A stretch of DNA of 32,362 nt, taken from positions 1-32,362 of the forward strand of contig JAGSHR010000087.1 in assembly GCA_029855985.1 (NCBI GenBank). Reading direction: 5' to 3'. This document shows positions 24,999-30,802 of this stretch, in pieces (positions within the stretch are counted from its first letter, which is position 1; every line of letters starts with the position of its first letter). The stretch is from Candidatus Njordarchaeota archaeon. Its GTDB lineage: Archaea; Thermoproteota; JANJXX01; Panguiarchaeales; Panguiarchaeaceae. The translations under genes were made by a program, and so were the position numbers. The notes beneath the pieces are model-generated. The model did not search any database, was not told the DNA's origin, and worked only from the letters and a program-made list of their open reading frames with translations.

Positions 24999-25039
24999 TC
25001 AAAATAAGATCATTCCCAATTCAAAATAAACTGATCATT
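24999..25039. repeat. Imperfect direct repeat TCAAAATAA..GATCATT
   Basis: TCAAAATAAGATCATT (24999-25014) recurs as TCAAAATAAACTGATCATT (25021-25039), differing by a three-base insertion. Role unknown. Confidence 0.35.
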
Positions 25040-25162
25040 GTGTCAACAGGAACAAAATCTCCCGAAAGGAGTATCACATGACCATCTGAAAGATAATTTC
25101 ATTAAAAAGCAATAGGGACTTAATATGAAATAAGATCGCATGATAGGTTTAATAGAAAAACC

Positions 25163-25170
25163 AAATAAAA
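25163..25170 (+). promoter_or_regulatory. TATA box of the CoA-binding protein gene (leaderless)
   Basis: AAATAAAA is centred 26-27 nt before ATG 25193, the spacing of an archaeal TATA box to its transcription start, and no ribosome site precedes the ATG. The mRNA is probably leaderless. This decides the start in favour of ATG 25193 over TTG 25184. Confidence 0.5.
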
Positions 25171-25192
25171 GTTGTGAAAAGAGTTGTTATAT

Positions 25193-25609
25193 ATGATCCC
25201 AAGCGATGGGAAAACAGATAAAGAAATATTAGAAATTCTCAAATTGAAAAGAATTGCTGTAGTCGGTATGTCCCGAGACCCATCAAAGGACGCCCACATG
25301 GTTCCTAAATACCTAATTGAAAAAGGATACAGAGTATACCCCGTTAACCCATTCGCGGAAGAGATACTCGGATTAAAATCATATAAATCGCTCCTGGATA
25401 TCCCCGAAGAAATAGACATCGTTAATATTTTTAGGCCCTCCGAGCAAGTTTACCCAATAGTAAAAGATGCGGTTAAAAAAGGAGCTAAAGTTATTTGGAT
25501 GCAACTCGGCATTTACAACAAAGAAGCGGTAGAATATGCTAAGAAACACGGTTTAGAAGTCGTATGGAATAGGTGCATATACAGGGAGCACAGGAGGCTT
25601 ATGGGATAA
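25193..25609 (+). CDS. CoA-binding domain protein (YccU-like)
   Basis: A 138-residue stand-alone CoA-binding Rossmann-fold protein of the YccU type. The nucleotide-binding loop is in KRIAVVGMSRDPSKDAHMVPKYL (about 18-40), followed by YRVYPVNPFAEEILG, IDIVNIFRPSEQVYPIV, IWMQLGIYN and the conserved C-terminal NRCIYREHRRL. The family binds CoA; its biochemical role is unsettled, and redox or thiol protection by the conserved Cys has been suggested. It is transcribed alone and probably leaderless, and is convergent with the hydrolase gene 9 nt away. The family call is secure, the function is not. Confidence 0.88.
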   Translation: MIPSDGKTDKEILEILKLKRIAVVGMSRDPSKDAHMVPKYLIEKGYRVYPVNPFAEEILGLKSYKSLLDIPEEIDIVNIFRPSEQVYPIVKDAVKKGAKVIWMQLGIYNKEAVEYAKKHGLEVVWNRCIYREHRRLMG

Positions 25610-25618
25610 ACATAAACG

Positions 25619-26251
25619 TTATACTTTTATGAATGGGTTATTCTTTTTCTCATATCCAACAGTAGTGTCTGGACCATGCCCTGGGTGAAGCACTGTTTCA
25701 TCCGGTAAAGTGTATATTTTCTCCTTAACACTTTTAACGAGTTGATCCCAGTCACCTCCGGGAAAATCAGTTCTACCAATTCCCTCTCTAAATATTAGGT
25801 CACCCACGAATGCATGGTTATTTACGAGCAATGTAATACTGCCTGGGGTATGTCCAGGGGTTAAAATGACATTTATCACCGTTTTTCCTAGTTTAATTTT
25901 GTCTCCGTCATCGAGGTAAACTGTTGCCCTCGGGATATTTATCTCCTTGTAGCCGAGAAGTCTGGCCAACCAATAATGGGTTTTAAGGTCAACTAGTTCC
26001 TCTAAGGGGCAATACATAAAATCTGTATTCAACTCATCAAGAAGACTTTTAGCGCCAGCTACATGATCAAAGTGCAAATGGGTTGCAACAATACCGATAA
26101 CTCGCGCATTTAGCTCTTCAATTTTAGATAAAATGGTGTCCTCATCCCCGCCTGGGTCAATAATAATTGTTTTTCCCGAGTCAACATCCATTACAATATA
26201 AGTGTTAACATTGAGCAAACCTGTAACAATCCTAACAATTTTAACAACCAT
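25619..26251 (-). CDS. Glyoxalase-II-like metallo-beta-lactamase hydrolase
   Basis: Predicted thioester hydrolase of the hydroxyacylglutathione hydrolase branch of the MBL superfamily. Motifs: H58-x-H60-x-D62-H63 (THLHFDH), H134 in TPGHTPGS, D151 in FVGDLIFREGIGRTD and H192 in LHPGHGPDTT; the GIGRTDFPGGD stretch and GYEKKNNPF ending are characteristic of this subgroup. 210 residues. I take ATG 26251, which has GGTG 7 nt upstream; the frame opens at GTG 26278 with a Cys-rich non-homologous MNVCCWCKR that overlaps the GDPD stop by one base. It follows the GDPD gene directly and is likely in one operon with it. Substrate is probably S-acyl thiol or a methylglyoxal-derived thioester. Confidence 0.9.
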   Translation of the reverse strand: MVVKIVRIVTGLLNVNTYIVMDVDSGKTIIIDPGGDEDTILSKIEELNARVIGIVATHLHFDHVAGAKSLLDELNTDFMYCPLEELVDLKTHYWLARLLGYKEINIPRATVYLDDGDKIKLGKTVINVILTPGHTPGSITLLVNNHAFVGDLIFREGIGRTDFPGGDWDQLVKSVKEKIYTLPDETVLHPGHGPDTTVGYEKKNNPFIKV

Positions 26252-26277
26252 TCTTTTACACCAACAACAAACATTCA

Positions 26278-26997
26278 CTAGAACTTAAATTCCCGTTGAA
26301 GTCTCTTTAATTTATCGGGAAAATCAGAAGCCACACCGTCAACACCTCGTTTAACAACCTTAACGGCCAAACTAACATCATTTACCGTCCAAGTTGAAAC
26401 CTTTAACTTCAATTTGTGAGCAGTGAGATTCGCTTTTTCAGTTGCTATGTTCCACCGTGGTAAAACGATTTTTGCACCAAGCTTTTTTGCATCAAATATT
26501 CTCCCGGGGGGCTTAAAATAAATCAAACCTGTAACAACGTTTTTATTAAGTTCTCTAACCGAGGCGAGAACATCATCGTAAAAACTGATAAACGCAACCC
26601 AATCAACTGCACCTTTTCTCTCAATTAACTTCAAAGCATCCCTTGCCGCTGCAGGGTCTTTCACGTCCACATATAAGCCTGCTTTCCCATCTATTAACTC
26701 GATTGCTTCCTCGAGAGTAGGAACGTAATCACCATTTAAATCAATCTTCTTAAGCACTCCATATGTTATGTCGGAGATTTTATCGTCGCGTCCGGCGATT
26801 CTCTTAAGGTCATCATCATGAAACAATACCAACACATTATCCTTGGTTTTATGTAAATCAACCTCAATTATCTCGACTTTCAATTCTAAAGCTTTTTCAA
26901 TAGCTGTCAAGGTATTTTCCATGGCTAAACCCGCTGCACCACGGTGCCCGATTACAGCGAAGGGCTTCTTTGATAGAGCGCTTAAAATAAGAGACAT
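26278..26997 (-). CDS. Glycerophosphodiester phosphodiesterase
   Basis: Hydrolyses glycerophosphodiesters to an alcohol and a glycerol phosphate, as in lipid head-group turnover. The catalytic and metal residues are in place: H18-R19 (GHRGAAG), E28-N29 (MENTL), E45 and D47 in EVDLHKTKD, and H60-D61 (FHDDDL). The TIM-barrel ends with WTVND and GVDGVASDFPDKL, also standard. 239 residues is normal for archaea; no signal peptide, so it acts in the cytoplasm. The 192-nt region upstream separates it from the divergent aldo/keto reductase. The downstream hydrolase starts only 26 nt after its stop. Confidence 0.92.
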   Translation of the reverse strand: MSLILSALSKKPFAVIGHRGAAGLAMENTLTAIEKALELKVEIIEVDLHKTKDNVLVLFHDDDLKRIAGRDDKISDITYGVLKKIDLNGDYVPTLEEAIELIDGKAGLYVDVKDPAAARDALKLIERKGAVDWVAFISFYDDVLASVRELNKNVVTGLIYFKPPGRIFDAKKLGAKIVLPRWNIATEKANLTAHKLKLKVSTWTVNDVSLAVKVVKRGVDGVASDFPDKLKRLQREFKF

Positions 26998-27189
26998 GTA
27001 TTAAACCCCCAAACGTTAAGGTTTGAACTTCAACTAGGTTTCCCATCCAAGAACCATACAATAATATACATATTGAAAATAATTTCAAACTTTTTATAGG
27101 GAATGGAAAATCAACAAAATAACCAATAAGCTGTGCGTTAAAAATTTAATCTGAATACAAAAAGATTCGTTAAACTTGGTGTTTTTGAA

Positions 27190-28023
27190 ATGAGAAAGGA
27201 AATCGACCTTAAACCCCTTGGTAAAACTGGAGAGAAAGTGCCAGCAATTGGATTAGGGACTTGGATGATCGGGGGAGGAATGACGCCAGACTACAGCAAA
27301 GACGAATACTATGTGAAAATAATCAGGAAAGCAATTGAGCTTGGAATGTGGCACATAGATACGGCTGAACTCTACGGCGATGGGCACTCCGAAGAAATCG
27401 TGGGAAAAGCGATAAAGGAATTCCCAAGAGATGAAGTATTCATAACAACGAAAGTTAAAGGTTCCAATTTAGCCTACGATGACGTAATAAAAGCTGCGAA
27501 AAGAAGCTTGAAACGGTTAAATACCAGTTATATAGACCTATACTTAGTTCACTGGCCAAATCCATTATTTCCCTTAAAGGAAACAATGAAGGCAATGGAA
27601 AAGCTCGTTGAAATGGGTTTAATCAGGTACATTGGAGTTAGCAACTTTGACGTAGGTTTAATAGAAGAAGCTAGGAGTTACCTCAGCAAAAACGATATAG
27701 TGAATGTCCAAAACCAATTCAGCTTACTATCAAGAAGCGACGAAAAAACAGTTATCCCATATTGTCAAAAAGAGGGAATAACATACACAGCTTACTCGCC
27801 ATTGGGCAAGGGAACTCTTGCAAGAAACGAGTACTTAAAAAAAATCGGAGAAAAATATGGGAAAACTGCTGCTCAAGTAGCACTAAACTGGATAATTTCA
27901 ATACCAAGCGTTATCACAATACCCAAAGCGGGAAAGTTTGAACATCTAGAGGAAAACGCGGGGGCTATGGGGTGGAGATTAAGTAAAGAGGATTTTGAAG
28001 CTATACGTAAATATTTCCACTAA
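27190..28023 (+). CDS. Aldo/keto reductase
   Basis: NAD(P)H-dependent reductase of carbonyl compounds with the (beta/alpha)8 fold. The catalytic tetrad is complete: D57, Y62, K88 and H121 (HIDTAELYG, TTKVK, LVHWPNP). The cofactor-binding end includes YSPLGKGTL and IPSVITIPKAGKFEHLEENAGA, with Lys in IPKAGK and an E-N pair typical of the phosphate-binding loop. 277 residues. GGTG sits about 9 nt before the ATG. Transcribed alone. Substrates can be aldehydes, ketones or 2-keto acids; with an oxidoreductase and a glyoxalase-like enzyme in the window, aldehyde handling is plausible but is inference. Confidence 0.94.
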   Translation: MRKEIDLKPLGKTGEKVPAIGLGTWMIGGGMTPDYSKDEYYVKIIRKAIELGMWHIDTAELYGDGHSEEIVGKAIKEFPRDEVFITTKVKGSNLAYDDVIKAAKRSLKRLNTSYIDLYLVHWPNPLFPLKETMKAMEKLVEMGLIRYIGVSNFDVGLIEEARSYLSKNDIVNVQNQFSLLSRSDEKTVIPYCQKEGITYTAYSPLGKGTLARNEYLKKIGEKYGKTAAQVALNWIISIPSVITIPKAGKFEHLEENAGAMGWRLSKEDFEAIRKYFH

Positions 28024-28077
28024 CCTCGAAACCCATAAATGCTTTAAATGAATCGTTAGAGAGGATAACAATGAGAG

Positions 28078-28086
28078 TTATAAAAG
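28078..28086 (+). promoter_or_regulatory. TATA box of candidate small RNA
   Basis: TTATAAAAG, centred near 28082, predicts transcription from about 28108-28111, exactly where the GTTGT/ACAAC hairpin begins. A second A/T-rich word, ATTATAAAA (28096-28104), is also present. Confidence 0.4.
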
Positions 28087-28107
28087 GGACTTAAGATTAT
28101 AAAAAAG

Positions 28108-28186
28108 GTTGTGAAGACAACGGAGACTACCAATTTAGAATTTGAGAGAGTTCTCCTTAGCCTATTTTCATTAAATTTTTATTTTT
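28108..28186 (+). ncRNA. Candidate small RNA with two hairpins and T-run
   Basis: From the predicted start, GTTGT-GAAG-ACAAC (28108-28121) is a perfect 5-bp hairpin, followed by GGAGA (28122-28126) pairing with TCTCC (28152-28156), then a T-rich stretch (TTTTTATTTTTTAG, 28176-28189) like a terminator. The transcript would be about 75-80 nt. Alternatively a leaderless GTG at 28111 opens a 29-codon frame with a hydrophobic end (VLLSLFSLNFYFLVLY); the two views exclude each other only in part. Confidence 0.35.
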
Positions 28187-28225
28187 TAGTATTATATTAA
28201 ACAATAATGATTCTTAGAGATTGTT

Positions 28226-28250
28226 GAATCAAACTCATATAATTTGATTC
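28226..28250. promoter_or_regulatory. Perfect inverted repeat around a TATA box (operator)
   Basis: GAATCAAA (28226-28233) and TTTGATTC (28243-28250) are perfect 8-bp arms separated by 9 bases containing CATATAA. The TATA word lies about 27 nt before the ATG at 28267, so the transcript is probably leaderless, and a dimeric regulator bound here would cover the TATA box and repress the membrane protein gene. Confidence 0.5.
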
Positions 28251-28266
28251 TTTCTAGGGACCCAGT

Positions 28267-29136
28267 ATGACCTTTGAGGAGTCCTTATTCATTAAAAGCT
28301 TTGATAAGAAGGCGGGGGTCCTAAAAACTAGTCCAAGCTTGGGTAAAAAAATTGTTGTAAGAGACAATGAACTCAAAAAACTAATGGATCTACTGGTTGG
28401 CAAAAAGGTAACACTTTACTTGGAAGACACAGGTTTAGATTTCGAGGTCAAAGGGTTTAAGGGGGAGATACCCTTAACAGTTAGGGGAATAAAGAATGAA
28501 AAACTATTCGATAAACACGATATAGTTACTAAAGTAGAAAATGTAAGTCCCTTTTCGGGATTAGAATTCATTGATATCGGCTACATTGATTTCAGCGGAG
28601 GAGACGTGATAGGATTAGTTCTATTAGCCATCTCCCTATTCATTGTAATATTCTTCACGTACATTTTCATGTACATTGTACTATACCCTATTGTATTGTT
28701 AATATCCTCAGTGTTCACTCTCGGAGAAGCATGGAAAATGAGGAGAAAAAAGAAAGTCTACGTTCTACTAGACACAAATAATCCTAATGCATTAAGAGAA
28801 CTTAAGGAACTGGTATCAAACGTTATAAACGAGAAGGGCTCCGTCGAGGAAATACCAACTGAAATCTTGGAGAAGCCAAACCGCAACATCTTGAGCAAGC
28901 TCCGTAAGATCTACAAAGTGTACAATGCAGGAGTAAACTCTCAAATCGCGTCCCTCTTCTTCGCCAGCATAGTAATCGCAATATGGATATTCAAAAAAGA
29001 ACTCATCCAACCAGCACTCTTCTACATAGAGATCATCCTAGCCACATTATACCTAATTGGGTTAGCTCTAACAGTTTACAGTGGCTACTCACGAAGAAAA
29101 ATAAAATCATTGAGAAATAGGTTTGAAGCAGATTAA
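28267..29136 (+). CDS. Membrane protein of unknown function (289 aa)
   Basis: I do not recognise this family. The first 110 residues form a soluble, strand-rich domain (KKVTLYLEDTGLDFEVKGF, EIPLTVRGIK) with no cysteines. Two membrane helices follow (about 112-134 and 136-157), then a charged cytoplasmic stretch (about 158-225, RRKKKVYVLLDTNNPNALRELKELV), and two more helices (about 226-246 and 250-271), ending in a basic tail. The orientation is therefore unclear. The start is ATG 28267 without a ribosome site, consistent with a leaderless mRNA from the TATA box inside the inverted repeat just upstream. It may sense or respond to envelope conditions; no function is assigned. Confidence 0.65.
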   Translation: MTFEESLFIKSFDKKAGVLKTSPSLGKKIVVRDNELKKLMDLLVGKKVTLYLEDTGLDFEVKGFKGEIPLTVRGIKNEKLFDKHDIVTKVENVSPFSGLEFIDIGYIDFSGGDVIGLVLLAISLFIVIFFTYIFMYIVLYPIVLLISSVFTLGEAWKMRRKKKVYVLLDTNNPNALRELKELVSNVINEKGSVEEIPTEILEKPNRNILSKLRKIYKVYNAGVNSQIASLFFASIVIAIWIFKKELIQPALFYIEIILATLYLIGLALTVYSGYSRRKIKSLRNRFEAD

Positions 29137-29154
29137 TCGATCCCAGATAATTCA

Positions 29155-29177
29155 ATAAGAGGCTTCAAAATGAAAAT
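29155..29177. repeat. 24-nt repeat, copy 2 (upstream of vapBC)
   Basis: One base shorter than the copy at 20337-20360 and otherwise identical. Here it is in non-coding DNA and includes the mini-frame ATG-AAA-ATG-TTG-TAG. Confidence 0.55.
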
Positions 29178-29201
29178 GTTGTAGTTATACTTAAATTTCC
29201 A

Positions 29202-29216
29202 TTTTACCAATTAAAA
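29202..29216. promoter_or_regulatory. TTTTA/TAAAA inverted repeat upstream of vapB
   Basis: TTTTA-CCAAT-TAAAA lies 31 nt before the vapB TTG. AbrB-type antitoxins commonly repress their own promoters by binding such repeats; five-base arms in AT-rich DNA are weak support. Confidence 0.3.
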
Positions 29217-29246
29217 TTCTTGAAGTTTGATTTTTGGTGAGAAAGT

Positions 29247-29483
29247 TTGTATAAAAGTAAGATAAGTTCAAAGGGGCAGATAGTCATACCCAAAAAAGTC
29301 AGGGAAAAGTTGAAATTGAAGGAGGGTGACGAGGTTATAATACTTGTTGTTGAGGATGGAATATTGATCAAAAAGAAAAGAAAAGCAAATTTAAGTGAGC
29401 TCAGGGGGATATTGGCCAATAAAATCGACTACGAGAGAGCATTAAAGACGCTAAAGGAGTTGAGGGAGGATTGGAAGCTTTGA
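29247..29483 (+). CDS. vapB: AbrB/SpoVT-type antitoxin (VapB)
   Basis: A 78-residue DNA-binding antitoxin. The swapped-hairpin AbrB fold is at the N-terminus: KISSKGQIVIPKKVREKLKLKEGDEVIILVVEDGILIK is the family signature (residues 5-42 in order: KGQIVIPK, LKLKEGDEV). The C-terminal half (LSELRGILANKIDYERALKTLKEL) is helical and acidic-basic mixed, suited to binding and covering the toxin. Start is TTG 29247 with GGTGA 6 nt upstream. The stop overlaps the vapC start. It should neutralise the PIN toxin and repress its own operon through the repeat upstream. Small size, partner and overlap make the assignment strong. Confidence 0.88.
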   Translation: MYKSKISSKGQIVIPKKVREKLKLKEGDEVIILVVEDGILIKKKRKANLSELRGILANKIDYERALKTLKELREDWKL

Positions 29484-29884
29484 AGAAATATGTTGCAGAT
29501 ACCGTGGCCCTTTTAGCATATGTAGTTGACAAATTGCCTAAAGGGGCAAATACGGTCTTTAAAGAAGTCGAAGCTAATGAAGCTCTACTCATCATACCAG
29601 ACATATGTATAGGTGAATTTATCTATACAATATTAAAGCAGAGAGACGTTTTCAGTATAGCTCCCCCAATAGAATCAATAGATTTACTCCTCGATGTTAT
29701 TGAACAGTCTGAAAACGTGAAACATAGCTCATTGACGATAAAATCTTGGAGAATGATGACGACAATAGGTATACCAGAATTACACGACAGGATAGTTGTT
29801 GCAACGTATTTACAAGAAAAAGCGGAGGCTATAATAACTGACGATGAAGAAATAAAAAAAGTTGCCAGGACAATATGGGACTAA
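29480..29884 (+). CDS. vapC: PIN-domain toxin (VapC)
   Basis: A 134-residue predicted ribonuclease that cleaves RNA when free of VapB. The four acidic residues of the PIN active site are visible: D7 (VADTVALLAY), E46 (CIGEFIY), D103 (LHDRIVVATY) and D121/D122 (ITDDEEI). The start TTG 29480 overlaps the antitoxin stop as TTGA and has GGAGGA (29465-29470) 9 nt upstream; the frame also opens at TTG 29471, but that is directly against the ribosome site, so it is less likely. Translation of the toxin is therefore coupled to that of the antitoxin. Target RNA is unknown. Confidence 0.88.
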   Translation: MKKYVADTVALLAYVVDKLPKGANTVFKEVEANEALLIIPDICIGEFIYTILKQRDVFSIAPPIESIDLLLDVIEQSENVKHSSLTIKSWRMMTTIGIPELHDRIVVATYLQEKAEAIITDDEEIKKVARTIWD

Positions 29885-29989
29885 TACTTTCTTGATTCTT
29901 AGTTAATGAAGCTTGTATATTGTTTAAATCTAGCGAAAAGTGGATAATTTATGGTTTTTAACGACCATTTCTAGAACTACCCTGAAGGA

Positions 29990-30802
29990 ATGAAGGTGTC
30001 AGTATTGGATAGTGTAACCGTGATGGTTGAGGATCTTGTTAAGTTTTATGGGGAGTTCCAAGCTTTAAAAGGGGTGAGTTTTAAGGTTCGAAAGGGTGAG
30101 ATTTTCGGGTTACTTGGACCGAATGGGGCTGGTAAAACAACAACGATTAAGATTTTGGTTGGATTGCTTGAACCTGATGGTGGAACAGTTAGAGTTCTTG
30201 GTAAATCTCCTGTTAGTGATCCGATCTATGTTAAGTCTGTTGTAGGTTACGTTCCAGAGGAAGTAATGTTGTACAATTCTTTAACTCCAAGGGAATTTCT
30301 AGAGTTCGTTATATCCGTGAGAAGGTTAAATAATGAAGCCATAGAGTTAGCTAAGACTCTTAGTAAATCGTTTGGTCTCGATAAGTATTGGGATCAACCC
30401 ATTGCAACACTCTCACAGGGAAATAAGCAGAAGGTAGCCATAATTGCAGCTCTCGTTCACAGACCAGAGATCTTGATTTTAGATGAACCAATAAAGGGGT
30501 TAGACGCTAAGTCCGCTAAACTGTTTAAGGAGCTTATTCGTATGCACGTTGAGAACGGGGGATCCGTTATTTTTTCTACGCACATAATGGACATTGCGGC
30601 TTCCATTTGTGATAGGATCGCTATAATTCACGAGGGAAAAATATTGGCTCAAGGCACTATGAACGAATTAATCGAGATGACTGGAGGAGAAAATAAGACG
30701 CTAGAAGAGGTTTTCCTAGAGTTAACTAGGGAAAAAGAAGAGATTAAACACATGCTAGAAGAACTAAAGGGGGTTCTAGGAGATGAAAACAAGAACCATT
30801 AG
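29990..30802 (+). CDS. ABC transporter ATPase (ABC-2 type exporter)
   Basis: Cytoplasmic ATPase of an export-type ABC system. Walker A GPNGAGKTT is at 43-51, followed by GYVPEEVMLYNSLTPREFLEF (the Q-loop region, unusual E for Q), the signature LSQGNKQKVAIIAALV and Walker B ILILDEPIKGLD, then the H-switch FSTHIMD. The C-terminal 50 residues are acidic and helical, as in CcmA/DrrA-like ATPases. ATG 29990 has AAGGA immediately before it, which is too close; GTG 29996 or TTG 30005 (GGTG 6 nt upstream) could be the real start. It overlaps the permease gene by 20 nt, so they form one transporter. Cargo unknown. Confidence 0.9.
   Translation: MKVSVLDSVTVMVEDLVKFYGEFQALKGVSFKVRKGEIFGLLGPNGAGKTTTIKILVGLLEPDGGTVRVLGKSPVSDPIYVKSVVGYVPEEVMLYNSLTPREFLEFVISVRRLNNEAIELAKTLSKSFGLDKYWDQPIATLSQGNKQKVAIIAALVHRPEILILDEPIKGLDAKSAKLFKELIRMHVENGGSVIFSTHIMDIAASICDRIAIIHEGKILAQGTMNELIEMTGGENKTLEEVFLELTREKEEIKHMLEELKGVLGDENKNH

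Larger units (their letters stand above)
24830..25192. other. 363-nt intergenic region
   Basis: No convincing gene is found in this gap. It contains the divergent promoters of the 638-aa and CoA-binding protein genes, plus an orphan TATA word (24899-24906) followed by an inverted repeat (24933-24973), an imperfect direct repeat (24999-25039), and a small CTCC-CGAAA-GGAG hairpin (near 25061-25073), all listed separately or in the findings. Confidence 0.5.
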
